Shown here piece after piece: positions 1 to 8,575 of a stretch of DNA of 36,549 bases (its first letter is position 1; each line of letters begins with the position of its first letter). The position numbers were made by a program, and so were the translations under genes. The DNA is from AP-16 sp036395835. GTDB taxonomy: Bacteria > Pseudomonadota > Alphaproteobacteria > Rhizobiales > Xanthobacteraceae. Location: contig DASWCW010000150.1 of assembly GCA_036395835.1 (NCBI GenBank), positions 1 through 36,549 on the forward strand, in the 5' to 3' direction. The notes below the pieces were generated by a model. That model ran no database searches. It worked only from the letters and a program-made list of their open reading frames with translations, and was not told where the DNA came from.

Positions 1-792
1 ATCTCCATCGCGTTCGGCATCCTCGACATCGTCAATATCGCGCACCCGGCGTTCATCATCCTGGGCTCGTACATCGCCTATATCGTCAACACCAATTTCG
101 GCATCGATCCGATCTTCGTGAGCCTGATCATGCTGCCGGCGTTCTACGTGCTGGGCGGCGCGGTCTATCAGGTCTATTACGCCTCGTTCGAGCGGCGCGG
201 GCAGGAATCCCTGCGCGGGCTGGCGTTCTTTTTCGGCCTGCTGTTCATCACCGAGGTCGGCCTCGTCCTGGTGTTCGGGGTCGATTATCGCTACGTCGAA
301 GCGAGCTACATCGGGCCGACGCTGCGGTTCTCCTTCATCGACCTGCCGCTTCGCATGCTGATCCCGTGCGCCGTCTCGCTGCTGATGATGGCGTGCCTGC
401 AGCTCTATCTCACCCGCACCTTCATCGGTCGCGCCATCATGGCGGTCTCGCAGGACCAACTGGCGCTGCGGCTGATGGCTGCGGACCCGGTGCGGATCAA
501 GCGCGTCGCCTTCGGCATCTCGATCGGCACCGCGGCGATCGCCGGCGCGTTCCTGATCGTGATCCAGCCGGTCGAGCCCTCGGTCGGCCGCGAATACATC
601 GGCCGCGTGTTCGCGATCTGCGTGCTGGGCGGCATGGGCAGCCTGCCAGGAACCGTGCTGGCCGCGATGCTGCTCGGCGTCGTCGAAAGCATCACCGCGA
701 CGTTCTACGGCCCGTCGTGGGCGCCCGCCGTCGCTTTCGGCATCTTGCTGCTGACGCTGGCGTTGCGGCCGGCCGGGATTCTGGGGCGATAA
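1..792 (+). CDS. livH: Branched-chain amino acid ABC transporter permease LivH (5' truncated)
   Basis: Inner-membrane permease of a high-affinity branched-chain amino acid (or related amide/organic acid) importer. The reading frame is open from base 1, so the true start lies outside the window. The first visible residues (FGILDIVNIAHPAF) are the LivH signature near the N-terminus, so only a short piece is missing. Several hydrophobic helices follow, and the C-terminal part carries the conserved permease loop around GGMGSLPGTVLAAMLLG. The stop is one base before the GTG of livM, so the two are co-transcribed with the ATPase genes downstream. The substrate cannot be fixed from sequence. This family also carries urea, amides and aromatic acids in Rhizobiales. 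Confidence 0.93.
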   Translation: MSIAFGILDIVNIAHPAFIILGSYIAYIVNTNFGIDPIFVSLIMLPAFYVLGGAVYQVYYASFERRGQESLRGLAFFFGLLFITEVGLVLVFGVDYRYVEASYIGPTLRFSFIDLPLRMLIPCAVSLLMMACLQLYLTRTFIGRAIMAVSQDQLALRLMAADPVRIKRVAFGISIGTAAIAGAFLIVIQPVEPSVGREYIGRVFAICVLGGMGSLPGTVLAAMLLGVVESITATFYGPSWAPAVAFGILLLTLALRPAGILGR

Positions 793-793
793 C

Positions 794-1741
794 GTGCGTT
801 CCTGGATCTTTCTCCTCGTCACGGTCGCGATCGGCGCCGTCGTGTTCTTCGGCGCGCGCTATCTCCACAACGATTATCTGTTCTTCGCCGGCTACGTGGT
901 GCTGGAATATCTGGTGCTGGCGACCGCGTGGAATATCCTGGGCGGCTATTGCGGCTACGTGAATTTCGGCACCGCGGCGTTCTTCGCGCTCGGCGCCTAC
1001 ACCTCGGTCGCGATCCACAAGTTTTGGCCGATGCCGATCCCGGTGCTGATCCTGCTCGGCGGCACCGTGTCCGGCGTCGTCGGTCTGGGCATGGGCTATC
1101 TCACGTTGCGGCTGCGCGGCGCCTTCTTCTCGATCGCCACGCTGGCGCTCGCGGTCGTGGTGCAGACGCTGATCACCAATTGGGACTACGTCGGCGGCTC
1201 GCGCGGCGCCTATGTGGTGCGCCCGGCCATGGTGCCGTTGGTCGGCAGCTATATCCAATATCTGTTCCTGGTCATGCTGGCGCTGGCGATCATCGCCGTA
1301 TTCGCCGCGCGCATGATCGAGCGCTCCTGGCTCGGCTACGGCTTCGCCAGCATCCGCGACGACGAGCTGGCGGCGGAAGCCTCCGGCGTGCCCACGCTGC
1401 GATTGAAGCTCGTTGCCACCACGCTGAGCGGCGCGTTCATGGGCATGGCGGGCGCGCCGCTGCCCTATTACGTCGGCTATCTCGATCCGGCTTCCGGCTT
1501 CAATCTCGCCTATGCGGTGAACAGCATCGCCATGCCGCTGGTCGGCGGCACCACGACCTGGATCGGCCCGGTGATCGGCGCGCTGCTGCTCGGCACCGTC
1601 CAGCAGGTCGCGACCGTGACCATCTCCTCGGCCGTCAATCTGCTCATTGTCGGAGTGGTGCTGGTCGCCTTCGTGATCATCGCGCCGAACGGCATCGTCG
1701 GGCTCGTCGAGACGCGATTGCGCGCGAGGAGCGATCGATGA
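794..1741 (+). CDS. livM: Branched-chain amino acid ABC transporter permease LivM
   Basis: Second permease subunit of the Liv-type importer, 315 aa, starting at a GTG one base after the livH stop. It is strongly hydrophobic. It shows the family's N-terminal motif (WNILGGYCGYVNFGTAAFF), the central cytoplasmic loop contacting the ATPase (SIRDDELAAEASGV) and the C-terminal GGTTTWIGPVIGALLL stretch. Its last four bases overlap the ATG of the LivG-type ATPase gene, which supports translational coupling. LivM partners usually carry about 300 to 420 residues, so this is a compact but complete member. Confidence 0.94.
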   Translation: MRSWIFLLVTVAIGAVVFFGARYLHNDYLFFAGYVVLEYLVLATAWNILGGYCGYVNFGTAAFFALGAYTSVAIHKFWPMPIPVLILLGGTVSGVVGLGMGYLTLRLRGAFFSIATLALAVVVQTLITNWDYVGGSRGAYVVRPAMVPLVGSYIQYLFLVMLALAIIAVFAARMIERSWLGYGFASIRDDELAAEASGVPTLRLKLVATTLSGAFMGMAGAPLPYYVGYLDPASGFNLAYAVNSIAMPLVGGTTTWIGPVIGALLLGTVQQVATVTISSAVNLLIVGVVLVAFVIIAPNGIVGLVETRLRARSDR

Positions 1742-2475
1742 GCGCCCCACTGCTCGAAGTCGAGGATCTCGGCAAACGGTTCGGCGGGTTCGTCGCGCTC
1801 GAAGGCATCGGTCTTTCCGTCTCGTCCGGCGAGCGGGTGGGACTGATCGGGCCCAACGGATCCGGCAAGAGCACGCTCGTCAACTGCCTGTGCGGGACGC
1901 TGCGCAACGAGACCGGCACGGTCAAGTTCGACGGCATCGAGCTCGACGGCTACTCGGCGCATGAGCGCACGCGGCTGGGCATGGCGCGCAGCTTCCAGCT
2001 GCCGCGCCCGTTCTTCAGCATGACGCTTGCCGACAATCTGCGCATTCCGCTGCTCTACGCGGTGGCCGCAAGACGCGGCTCGCATCTGACCGCCGCCGAG
2101 ATCGAGGCGCGCTGCGCGGAGCTGTTGGGGCTGGTCGGGCTCTCGGCCAAGTCGCGAAGATGGCCGCGCGATCTCACCCAGGTCGAGATGCGCAAGCTCG
2201 AGCTCGCCCGCACCATGGCGGCCGAGCCCAAGCTCCTGATCGCCGACGAAGCCATGGCCGGCCTGTCGCATTCGGAAATCGACGACATTCTCGCGCTGCT
2301 GGTGAAGCTCAACGAGCGGGGCGTCACCATCGTGCTGATCGAGCACATCATGCGCGCGGTGATGCATTTCTCGCAGCGGCTGATCGTGCTGGTGTCGGGG
2401 CGGAAAATCGCCGACGGCTCGCCGCAAGAGGTGATCCAGGATCCGGAGGTCGTGCGGGCCTATGTCGGGGAATAG
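1738..2475 (+). CDS. livG: Branched-chain amino acid ABC transporter ATP-binding protein LivG
   Basis: Cytoplasmic ATPase of the importer, 245 aa. The ATG overlaps the livM stop (ATGA). Walker A is GPNGSGKST at residues 38-46, and Walker B ends in D170-E171 (LLIADEAMAGLS). The ABC signature is unusual: at 146-150 it reads LTQVE where typical ABC proteins have LSGGQ and most LivG proteins have LPYGxQ. The following RKLELARTMA is normal for the family. This variant occurs in a subgroup of LivG-like ATPases as I recall, so I take it as a subfamily trait rather than damage. The 3' end overlaps livF by 14 bases. Confidence 0.93.
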   Translation: MSAPLLEVEDLGKRFGGFVALEGIGLSVSSGERVGLIGPNGSGKSTLVNCLCGTLRNETGTVKFDGIELDGYSAHERTRLGMARSFQLPRPFFSMTLADNLRIPLLYAVAARRGSHLTAAEIEARCAELLGLVGLSAKSRRWPRDLTQVEMRKLELARTMAAEPKLLIADEAMAGLSHSEIDDILALLVKLNERGVTIVLIEHIMRAVMHFSQRLIVLVSGRKIADGSPQEVIQDPEVVRAYVGE

Positions 2476-3196
2476 TATCACGGTCAGCGGCGTTCATGCC
2501 GGCTACGGCGCCGTGCGCGCGCTCGAGGACGTGTCGCTCGACGTGAAATCCGGCGAGACCGTGGTCCTGCTCGGCACCAACGGCAACGGCAAGAGCACGC
2601 TGATGAAATGCATCATGGGCATGGTACGGCCGAGCGCGGGGAGCATTTTCGCGGAGATCGACGGCAAGAAGCACAATCTGGTCGGGCGCAGCACCGAGGC
2701 GATCGTCAATCTCGGCATCGCGCTCGTCCCCGAGGGCCGCCGCCTGTTTCCCAAGCTCACGGTCGAGGAGAATCTCTTGCTGGGCGCGTTCCGCGCTACC
2801 GCGCGGGCGAAGATCGCCGACAATTTCGCGTTCTGCTTCGAGGCGTTTCCGCGGCTCGCGGAGCGGAAAAAACAGCTCGCCGGGAGTCTCAGCGGCGGCG
2901 AACAGCAGATGCTGGCGCTCGGGCGGGCGCTGATGCTCGCCCCGCGCATCCTGCTGATCGACGAGCCCTCGGTCGGGCTCGCGCCGATCCTGGTGCGCCG
3001 CACCATCGACAAGATCAAGGAGCTCAAGGAGCAATATCGGCTCACCGTGCTGATGGCCGAGCAGAATTTCATCCAGGCGATCCGCATCGCCGACCGCGGC
3101 TACGTCATCGTCCACGGCCGCATCGCCTTCGAGGGCCGCTCCGCCGAGGAGCTCAACAACAACGATCTGATTAGGAAATTTTATTTGGGACTGTGA
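2462..3196 (+). CDS. livF: Branched-chain amino acid ABC transporter ATP-binding protein LivF
   Basis: Second ATPase of the Liv-type importer, 244 aa, the usual length for LivF. The ATG lies inside the end of livG, overlapping by 14 bases. Walker A is GTNGNGKST (38-46), the signature is a canonical LSGGE (143-147) and Walker B is followed by DEPSVGLAP, the LivF hallmark. The heterodimer of this protein with the LivG-type subunit would power the LivH/LivM pore. It is the last gene of the plus-strand operon. A hairpin lies just downstream, and the binding-protein gene runs toward it from the other strand. Confidence 0.95.
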   Translation: MSGNSITVSGVHAGYGAVRALEDVSLDVKSGETVVLLGTNGNGKSTLMKCIMGMVRPSAGSIFAEIDGKKHNLVGRSTEAIVNLGIALVPEGRRLFPKLTVEENLLLGAFRATARAKIADNFAFCFEAFPRLAERKKQLAGSLSGGEQQMLALGRALMLAPRILLIDEPSVGLAPILVRRTIDKIKELKEQYRLTVLMAEQNFIQAIRIADRGYVIVHGRIAFEGRSAEELNNNDLIRKFYLGL

Positions 3197-3215
3197 GCCC
3201 GCCGCTTGCTCGGAA

Positions 3216-3240
3216 ACCCTCTTCCGCACCGGGAGAGGGT
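3216..3240. terminator. Hairpin between convergent livF and binding-protein genes
   Basis: A perfect 7-bp inverted repeat (ACCCTCT at 3216-3222, AGAGGGT at 3234-3240) with an 11-base loop lies in the short gap between two convergent genes. There is no clear T-run on either side, so it may be a bidirectional terminator-like structure or a copy of the common ACCCTCTCC/GGAGAGGGT intergenic repeat of Rhizobiales. Confidence 0.5.
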
Positions 3241-3259
3241 GACGGAGTTCGTGGCCCGA

Positions 3260-4531
3260 TTATTCCTTCGCCTTCGCGTAGGGATAGATCACGCTGCCGG
3301 ATTTGTACGGGTCGGGCGCGACCACGACCTGGGTCGCGATGTCCCGGAATTGATCGATCGCATTGCCCTTGATGTGCTGGAACTGCACTTGCAGCACGCG
3401 CGACTGCGCCCATTCCCCGCCCTTGCCGAACTTCACGTCCCCGACCACGGTCTGGAACGTGTTGCTGCGCACGTAATCGGCGAGCTTGTCGTCGTCGAGG
3501 CTCTTGGTCGCCTCGACCGCCTGGCCCAGCACCTGCAGATAGGCGTAGCCCCACGGCGCCATGTAATAGCCGAGCGGATCGACGCCCTCGCCGGCCGCGC
3601 GCGCCTGGTATTTCTTCATCATGTCGAGCACGCCCGGGAATTCCATGCTCTTGACCGGCAGCCAGAAATCGTAGTTGACGAAGCCGTTGAGCAGCGGCCC
3701 GAGCTGGGTCTTGAACACGCTCGCCTGCAGGCCGACCATGCCGCCGCCGATCATCTTCGGCTTGAAGCCGATCTCGTTGATCGCCCGCACCATGCCGACC
3801 GAATCCAGCGGATAGGAGCAGATGACCGCGAGATCGGGATTGGCCGCCTGCATGCCGCGGACGATGGGGCTGAAGTCGGTCGTCGCCGGCGGATAGTTGC
3901 GGTCGTAGACGATCTTGAGCCCGGCCGCCTTGGCGTTCTCGTGCGCGCCGTCGGAAGCGTTGCGCGAGAATTCGGCATCGGCGCCGACGATCGCCACGGT
4001 CTTCGGCTTGGGATCTTGGGCCATCGCCACGTCGAAGAAGCCCTTGGTGAAGGCCGGCTTCGGCTCGGGGCCGGACGGGATCATGGCGAAATATTTGGGA
4101 TAATCGAACTCCTTGTTCACCGCGAGACCGAGCATGCCGATGAACAGCCGATTTTTCTGCATCACCACCGGCATCGCCGGCGCCAGCATGTTGGTGGCGT
4201 AGCCGCCGACGATGAGATCGACGTGATCGACGTCGAGCAGCTTGGTGTAGATCGCCGGCACTTCCGAGGGACTGCTCTTGTCGTCGTAATAGACGAGCTG
4301 GACCGGGCGGCCGAGCAGCCCGCCCTTGGCGTTGATGTCTTCCTCCCAGATCTTCATGGCGAGCAGCGCCGACTTGCCGTTGGGGGCGAGCGGTCCGGTC
4401 AGCGCCATGCCGAAGCCGATGCGCAGCGGGTCGGCGGCGTTCCCCGGCAACGCGCCGAGCGCGAGCGCGAAAACGGCGAGCGCCGCGGCTGCGAGCCAGG
4501 CGTACGTGCGTTCTCTCAAATATCTCGCCAT
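3260..4531 (-). CDS. Branched-chain amino acid ABC transporter substrate-binding protein (LivK-like)
   Basis: Periplasmic ligand-binding protein, 423 aa, of the Peripla_BP_6 (LivJ/LivK) type. Residues 1-33 form a Sec signal peptide with a basic start, an alanine-rich core and probable cleavage after the NAA at 31-33. The mature start DPLRIGFGMALTGPLAPNG and the following AMKIWEEDINAKGGLLGR are the family's first strand and helix. The ATG has a strong Shine-Dalgarno (GGGAGGAAAC). It runs convergently into the permease/ATPase operon, so the importer is split into two transcripts; this is common in Rhizobiales and lets the binding protein be made in excess. The ligand is unknown. Confidence 0.92.
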   Translation of the reverse strand: MARYLRERTYAWLAAAALAVFALALGALPGNAADPLRIGFGMALTGPLAPNGKSALLAMKIWEEDINAKGGLLGRPVQLVYYDDKSSPSEVPAIYTKLLDVDHVDLIVGGYATNMLAPAMPVVMQKNRLFIGMLGLAVNKEFDYPKYFAMIPSGPEPKPAFTKGFFDVAMAQDPKPKTVAIVGADAEFSRNASDGAHENAKAAGLKIVYDRNYPPATTDFSPIVRGMQAANPDLAVICSYPLDSVGMVRAINEIGFKPKMIGGGMVGLQASVFKTQLGPLLNGFVNYDFWLPVKSMEFPGVLDMMKKYQARAAGEGVDPLGYYMAPWGYAYLQVLGQAVEATKSLDDDKLADYVRSNTFQTVVGDVKFGKGGEWAQSRVLQVQFQHIKGNAIDQFRDIATQVVVAPDPYKSGSVIYPYAKAKE

Positions 4532-4630
4532 TGACGTTTCCTCCCAGGGACTGAATTGTTTTCAAAAGCCTTTATGCCCCAAAGCGTGGGCCGCCGCCAA
4601 GCCGGCGGGCGAAAAAGTCGACCCGAACCG

Positions 4631-4933
4631 TTAAGGTGCGCCCTCCACCCCCTCGACGATGACGTTCTCGACCTCGCCGGCGCCGTGGCGGCGAAACGCG
4701 GCGGCTCTCGCGTATTCGGGCGAGTTGAAGCAGGCGACCGCCCGATCGAAGCTCGGGAACTCGATCACGATGAAGCGATGAAACTTCTCCGGCCCTTCCA
4801 TGATGCGGAACTTGCCCCCGCGCGCGAGAACCTTGCCGCCGTGGCGGGCAATGATGTCGGGCACGAGATCCGTGTACTTCTTGTATTCGATCGGATCGAC
4901 GACGCGCGACCGCGCGACCCAATAGGCCGGCAT
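4631..4933 (-). CDS. DUF1330 family protein
   Basis: Small cytosolic protein of 100 aa beginning MPAYWVARSRVVDP, the characteristic start of DUF1330, a dimeric alpha-beta barrel fold related to ABM/EthD-like proteins. The conserved GGKVLARGG and FPSFDRAVACFNSPEY segments are present. The start has a good Shine-Dalgarno (AAGGGAGG). Longer starts upstream in the same frame would run through the divergent gene and are unlikely. The biochemical function of DUF1330 is not established. It is transcribed divergently from the cyclase gene, 66 bases apart, and may share its control. Confidence 0.88.
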   Translation of the reverse strand: MPAYWVARSRVVDPIEYKKYTDLVPDIIARHGGKVLARGGKFRIMEGPEKFHRFIVIEFPSFDRAVACFNSPEYARAAAFRRHGAGEVENVIVEGVEGAP

Positions 4934-4999
4934 GAAGGACCTCCCTTTGCAATGCTCCCGCGGCTGCCGATACATTGGCGCGATCGGAGGGCTTGAACC

Positions 5000-5770
5000 A
5001 TGCCGACCCTGATCGACCTCTCGGTGCCGCTGGAGAACGACGTCGCGGCCGATCCTCCCGGCTTCGGCCCGCAAATCAAGTACCGCAATCACCGCGAGAC
5101 GGCGCCGGAGGTGGTGCGTTTCTTCCCCGGGCTGCGCGTCGAGGACCTGCCCGACGGCGAAGGCTGGGCGATCGAGCACGTCACGCTTGTCACCCACAAC
5201 GGCACGCATCTCGACGCGCCGTATCACTTCCACTCTACCATGAACCGCGGGGAGCGTTCGCTCACCATCGACGAGGTGCCGCTCGAATGGTGTTTTCAGC
5301 CAGCCGTCAAGCTCGATTTCCGCAAATTCCCCGACGGCTATGTGGCGACCGCGCGCGATGTCGAGACCGAGCTCGAGCGCATCGGCCATGAGCTAAAACC
5401 GCTGGAGATCGTGCTGGTGAACACCGCGGCCGGCGCCGCATATGGCCAGCCGCATTACGTCTCGACCGGCTGCGGCATGGGGCGAGAAGCCACCCTCTAT
5501 CTGCTCGAGCGCGGCGTGCGGGTCACCGGTATCGATGGCTGGAGCTGGGATGCCCCGTTCGTGCATACCGCGAAAAAATTCGCCCAAACCCGCGATCCGG
5601 GCCTGATCTGGGAAGGCCACAAGGCCGGCCGCGAGATCGGCTATTGCCATATCGAGAAGCTGCACGATCTCGAACGCCTGCCGGCGACCGGCTTCAAGGT
5701 GAGCTGCTTCCCGGTCAAGGTGCGCGCCGGATCCGCCGGCTGGACCCGCGCCGTCGCCATTCTCGATTAG
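5000..5770 (+). CDS. Cyclase family protein (kynurenine formamidase-like metal-dependent hydrolase)
   Basis: Protein of 256 aa of the cyclase/KynB family. The metal-binding signature HxGTHxDxPxH appears as HNGTHLDAPYHF, giving His and Asp ligands for a zinc or manganese centre. The N-terminus (LIDLSVPLENDV) and the C-terminal SCFPVKVRAGSAGWTRAVAI are also typical. Family members hydrolyse N-formylkynurenine, isatin or other lactams and amides; the substrate here cannot be told. The ATG is preceded by CGGAGGG. Its neighbours, a Liv-type importer and a molybdenum hydroxylase subunit, suggest use in breakdown of a nitrogenous or aromatic compound, but this is inference. Confidence 0.88.
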   Translation: MPTLIDLSVPLENDVAADPPGFGPQIKYRNHRETAPEVVRFFPGLRVEDLPDGEGWAIEHVTLVTHNGTHLDAPYHFHSTMNRGERSLTIDEVPLEWCFQPAVKLDFRKFPDGYVATARDVETELERIGHELKPLEIVLVNTAAGAAYGQPHYVSTGCGMGREATLYLLERGVRVTGIDGWSWDAPFVHTAKKFAQTRDPGLIWEGHKAGREIGYCHIEKLHDLERLPATGFKVSCFPVKVRAGSAGWTRAVAILD

Positions 5771-5799
5771 CCTTGCGGAATCGACATCCGAGCCCGTGA

Positions 5800-5855
5800 A
5801 TGGGAGATGCGAGGCCGGCGCATGGCTCCCATGACGCATGGCTCCCATATTGACA
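5800..5855 (+). promoter_or_regulatory. Repeated CTCCCAT motifs next to a TTGACA box upstream of the CoxL-like gene
   Basis: A 14-bp sequence (CGCATGGCTCCCAT) occurs twice in direct order, at 5819-5832 and 5835-5848. An inverted copy of its core (ATGGGAG) lies at 5800-5806. A TTGACA at 5850-5855 follows immediately. The arrangement looks like regulator sites abutting a -35 box, but no convincing -10 could be placed, so the promoter call is tentative. Confidence 0.35.
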
Positions 5856-5952
5856 CGGGCGTGCTTCCCCCTTCGGTTCCGCTCGGCAAGCCGCGATCCC
5901 TCATCCCCAACGGGCCATCCCCGATGGGCCACTCGTGCACAGACGGTGTTTC

Positions 5953-8322
5953 ATGAACGTTCAGGATCCTGCGATCGATTGGGCAGTGCAGAAGTTCGCC
6001 ACCGGCCAGCCGGTGTCGCGCACCGAGGATCCGAAGCTGGTGCGCGGCCAGGGCAGTTACACCGACGACGTGCGGCTGCCGGGCCAGGCCTATGCGGCGA
6101 TGGTGCGCAGCCGCCATGCCCATGGCGTGATCCGCAACATCGACGTATCGGCGGCCCGCGACATGCCGGGCGTGCTCGGCGCATTCACCGGGCAGGATCT
6201 CGCCGCCGCCGGCTATGGCACGCTCAAATGCATCGTTGCGTTCAAGAATCGCGACGGCTCGGAAATGCGAAAGCCGCCGCGCCCGGCGCTGCCGACCGAC
6301 AAGGTGCGCTTCGTGGGTGATCCGGTGGCGTTCGTGGTCGCCGAGACTGCGGCGCAGGCGCGGGAAGCCGCCGAGGCGGTCGCCGTCGAGATCGAGCCGC
6401 TGCCGGCGGTGACCCGCGCGAGCGAGGCGGCGAAACCGGGAGCAACGGTGCTCTACGAGGAAGCGCCCGACAACGTCGCGCTCGATTATCATTACGGCGA
6501 CACGGACAAGGTCGCGGAGGCATTCGCGCGGGCCGCTCACGTCGTTCGTCAGCAATTCGTCAACAGCCGCGTGGTCGTCAACGCAATGGAGCCGCGCGCC
6601 GCGGTCGCGGCTTACGACGCCGAGGCCGAAAGCTTCACGTTGCACGTCGGCTGCCAGGGCGCGTTCGGGATGCGCGGCCAGCTTGCCGGCATCCTCAACG
6701 TGCCGGCGGAGAAAATCCGGGTGCTCACCGGCAGCGTCGGCGGCTCGTTCGGCATGAAGGCGGCGGCCTATCCGGAATATGTCTGCGTGCTGCACGCCGC
6801 GCGCGTGCTCGGCCGGCCGGTGAAATGGACCGCCGACCGGTTCGAGAGCTTCGTGTCCGATCACCACGGCCGCGATCACGAGTTCCGCGGCGAGCTGGCG
6901 CTCGACGAAAAAGGCCGGTTCCTGGCGCTGCGCTTTTCCGGCTACGGCAACATGGGCGCCTATCTGGGCACGGTCGCGCCGCTGATGTCGACGCTCAATC
7001 TCGTGAAGAATTCCGTGAGCGTCTATCGCGTGCCGCTGCTCGAAGTGTCGACGAAATGCATGTTCACCAACACCACGTTGGTGAGCGCCTATCGCGGCGC
7101 CGGCCGGCCCGAGGCCAATTACTACATGGAGCGGCTGATCGATCTCGCCGCCGCCGAGATGGGCATCGACCGCATCGCGATCCGCCGCCGCAATCACGTG
7201 AGACCGAGCCAAATTCCCTATTCGGCGGCATCCGGCATGACCTACGACAGCGGTGATTTCACCGCGGTGCTCGACGATGCGGTCGCTGTTTCCGACTGGA
7301 ACGGCTTTCGGGCGCGCCGGCGCGAGAGCCGCAAGCGCGGCAAGCTGCGCGGATTGGGCATCGGCAGCTACCTCGAAGTGACCGCGCCGCCCAACAAGGA
7401 GATGGGCGGCATCCGGTTCGAGCCGGACGGCACGGTGACGCTGATCACCGGCACCCTCGACTACGGCCAGGGCCACGCCGCGCCGTTCGCGCAGGTGCTG
7501 GGCGAGCGGCTCGGCATTGCGTTCGAGCGCATCCGGCTGATCCAAGGCGACAGCAACGAGCTCATCTTCGGGGGCGGCACCGGCGGATCGCGATCGATCA
7601 CCGCGACCGGCACCGCGATCGTCGAGGCCTCGGATGAGGTGATCGCACGCGGCAGCAAGATCGCGAGCTTCGTGCTGGAGGCGGCCGAGACCGACATCGA
7701 GTTCGCGGCGGGCCGCTTCGTCATCGCCGGCACCGATCGGTCGATCGGCATTCTCGAGCTGGCGCAGCAGATCCGCGGCGGCCTGAAGCTGCCGGAGGAC
7801 CTTCCGCAATCGCTCGACGTGAAACAGGCGACCAAGGACGTGATCCCCTCGACCTTCCCCAACGGCTGTCACGTCGCCGAGGTCGAGATCGATCCCGAAA
7901 CCGGCGTGATCGAGGTCGTCAAATATGCCGCGGTGAACGATTTCGGCACCATCATCAATCCGATGCTGGTCGATGGCCAGATGCACGGCGGCATCGTCCA
8001 GGGCATCGGCCAGGCGCTGACCGAGCGGACCGTCTACGATTCCGAGGGCCAGCTGCTGAGCGGATCCTACATGGACTACGCGCTGCCGCGGGCCTCCGAG
8101 GTGCCGTTCTTCACCACCGCAAGCCATCCGGTGCCGGCGAAAACCAACCCGCTCGGAACCAAAGGCTGCGGCGAGGCCGGCTGCGCCGGCGCGCTGACCT
8201 CGGTCATGAACGCAGTTGCCGATGCGCTGGCCGAATACGGTATCCGGCACATCGACATGCCGCTGACGCCCGACCGGGTCTGGCAGGCGATCAAGGCCGC
8301 GAGGCGGAGCCGCGAAGGATGA
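5953..8322 (+). CDS. Xanthine dehydrogenase/CO dehydrogenase family molybdopterin-binding subunit (form II CoxL-like)
   Basis: Large catalytic subunit of a molybdenum hydroxylase, 789 aa from the ATG at 5953; a GTG at 5935 would add six residues. The N-terminal domain has VSRTEDPKLVRGQGSYTDDV, the entry motif of aldehyde oxidase/xanthine dehydrogenase large subunits. The active-site loop is AYRGAGR (379-385), the form II signature, not the AYxCSFR of true CO dehydrogenase, so CO oxidation is unlikely. The catalytic base is E741 in GCGEAGC. Partners normally encoded beside it, a 2Fe-2S small subunit and an FAD medium subunit, are absent here. It must recruit subunits from elsewhere or work with another electron acceptor. 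Confidence 0.9.
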   Translation: MNVQDPAIDWAVQKFATGQPVSRTEDPKLVRGQGSYTDDVRLPGQAYAAMVRSRHAHGVIRNIDVSAARDMPGVLGAFTGQDLAAAGYGTLKCIVAFKNRDGSEMRKPPRPALPTDKVRFVGDPVAFVVAETAAQAREAAEAVAVEIEPLPAVTRASEAAKPGATVLYEEAPDNVALDYHYGDTDKVAEAFARAAHVVRQQFVNSRVVVNAMEPRAAVAAYDAEAESFTLHVGCQGAFGMRGQLAGILNVPAEKIRVLTGSVGGSFGMKAAAYPEYVCVLHAARVLGRPVKWTADRFESFVSDHHGRDHEFRGELALDEKGRFLALRFSGYGNMGAYLGTVAPLMSTLNLVKNSVSVYRVPLLEVSTKCMFTNTTLVSAYRGAGRPEANYYMERLIDLAAAEMGIDRIAIRRRNHVRPSQIPYSAASGMTYDSGDFTAVLDDAVAVSDWNGFRARRRESRKRGKLRGLGIGSYLEVTAPPNKEMGGIRFEPDGTVTLITGTLDYGQGHAAPFAQVLGERLGIAFERIRLIQGDSNELIFGGGTGGSRSITATGTAIVEASDEVIARGSKIASFVLEAAETDIEFAAGRFVIAGTDRSIGILELAQQIRGGLKLPEDLPQSLDVKQATKDVIPSTFPNGCHVAEVEIDPETGVIEVVKYAAVNDFGTIINPMLVDGQMHGGIVQGIGQALTERTVYDSEGQLLSGSYMDYALPRASEVPFFTTASHPVPAKTNPLGTKGCGEAGCAGALTSVMNAVADALAEYGIRHIDMPLTPDRVWQAIKAARRSREG

Positions 8323-8362
8323 GGGAACACTGGATGCGGCCTCGATCGGCGGATCGTAGTGT

Positions 8363-8575
8363 CTACCGGGTCGGAGCCCATGGCTGCCGGGCCGCGTGGC
8401 GAATATGGACAATCCATACCGCCAAGCGGCCGCTTTCTGGAAACTGCTCTATGAGTCTTAAAGTGCTCTGCAGCACTCGCTCAACGTTTAGAGCGCCACG
8501 CGGGCTGCGTTGGTCCAGATAGTGGAGCACATTCCGGAGGTCCCTACGCGCTCTCGGCGTGTAGCGAACTCTCAT
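8363..8575 (-). pseudogene. RelE/ParE family toxin with internal deletion
   Basis: The 70-aa product begins like a ParE toxin (MRVRYTPRARRDLRNVLHYL) and ends with the family's C-terminal strand (IVHIRHAARQPW). The middle is missing. After GRLA at 49-52 the chain jumps to VWIVHIRHAAR, where ParE proteins usually have about 20 more residues containing a GxRxxPVxRYPYxxFY-like core. Usual family length is about 90-105 aa. The reading frame is kept, so this is an in-frame internal deletion. Loss of the central strands should remove toxicity. It overlaps the antitoxin gene by four bases (ATGA), as in intact operons. Confidence 0.75.

Noticed and set aside
5953..8322. True aerobic CO dehydrogenase
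   Set aside because: The active-site loop is AYRGAGR rather than AYxCSFR, and coxM/coxS are absent.
5767..8412. Minus-strand open frame of about 880 codons
   Set aside because: It is antisense to the molybdenum hydroxylase gene, which has clear motifs throughout; the antisense product has no family features.
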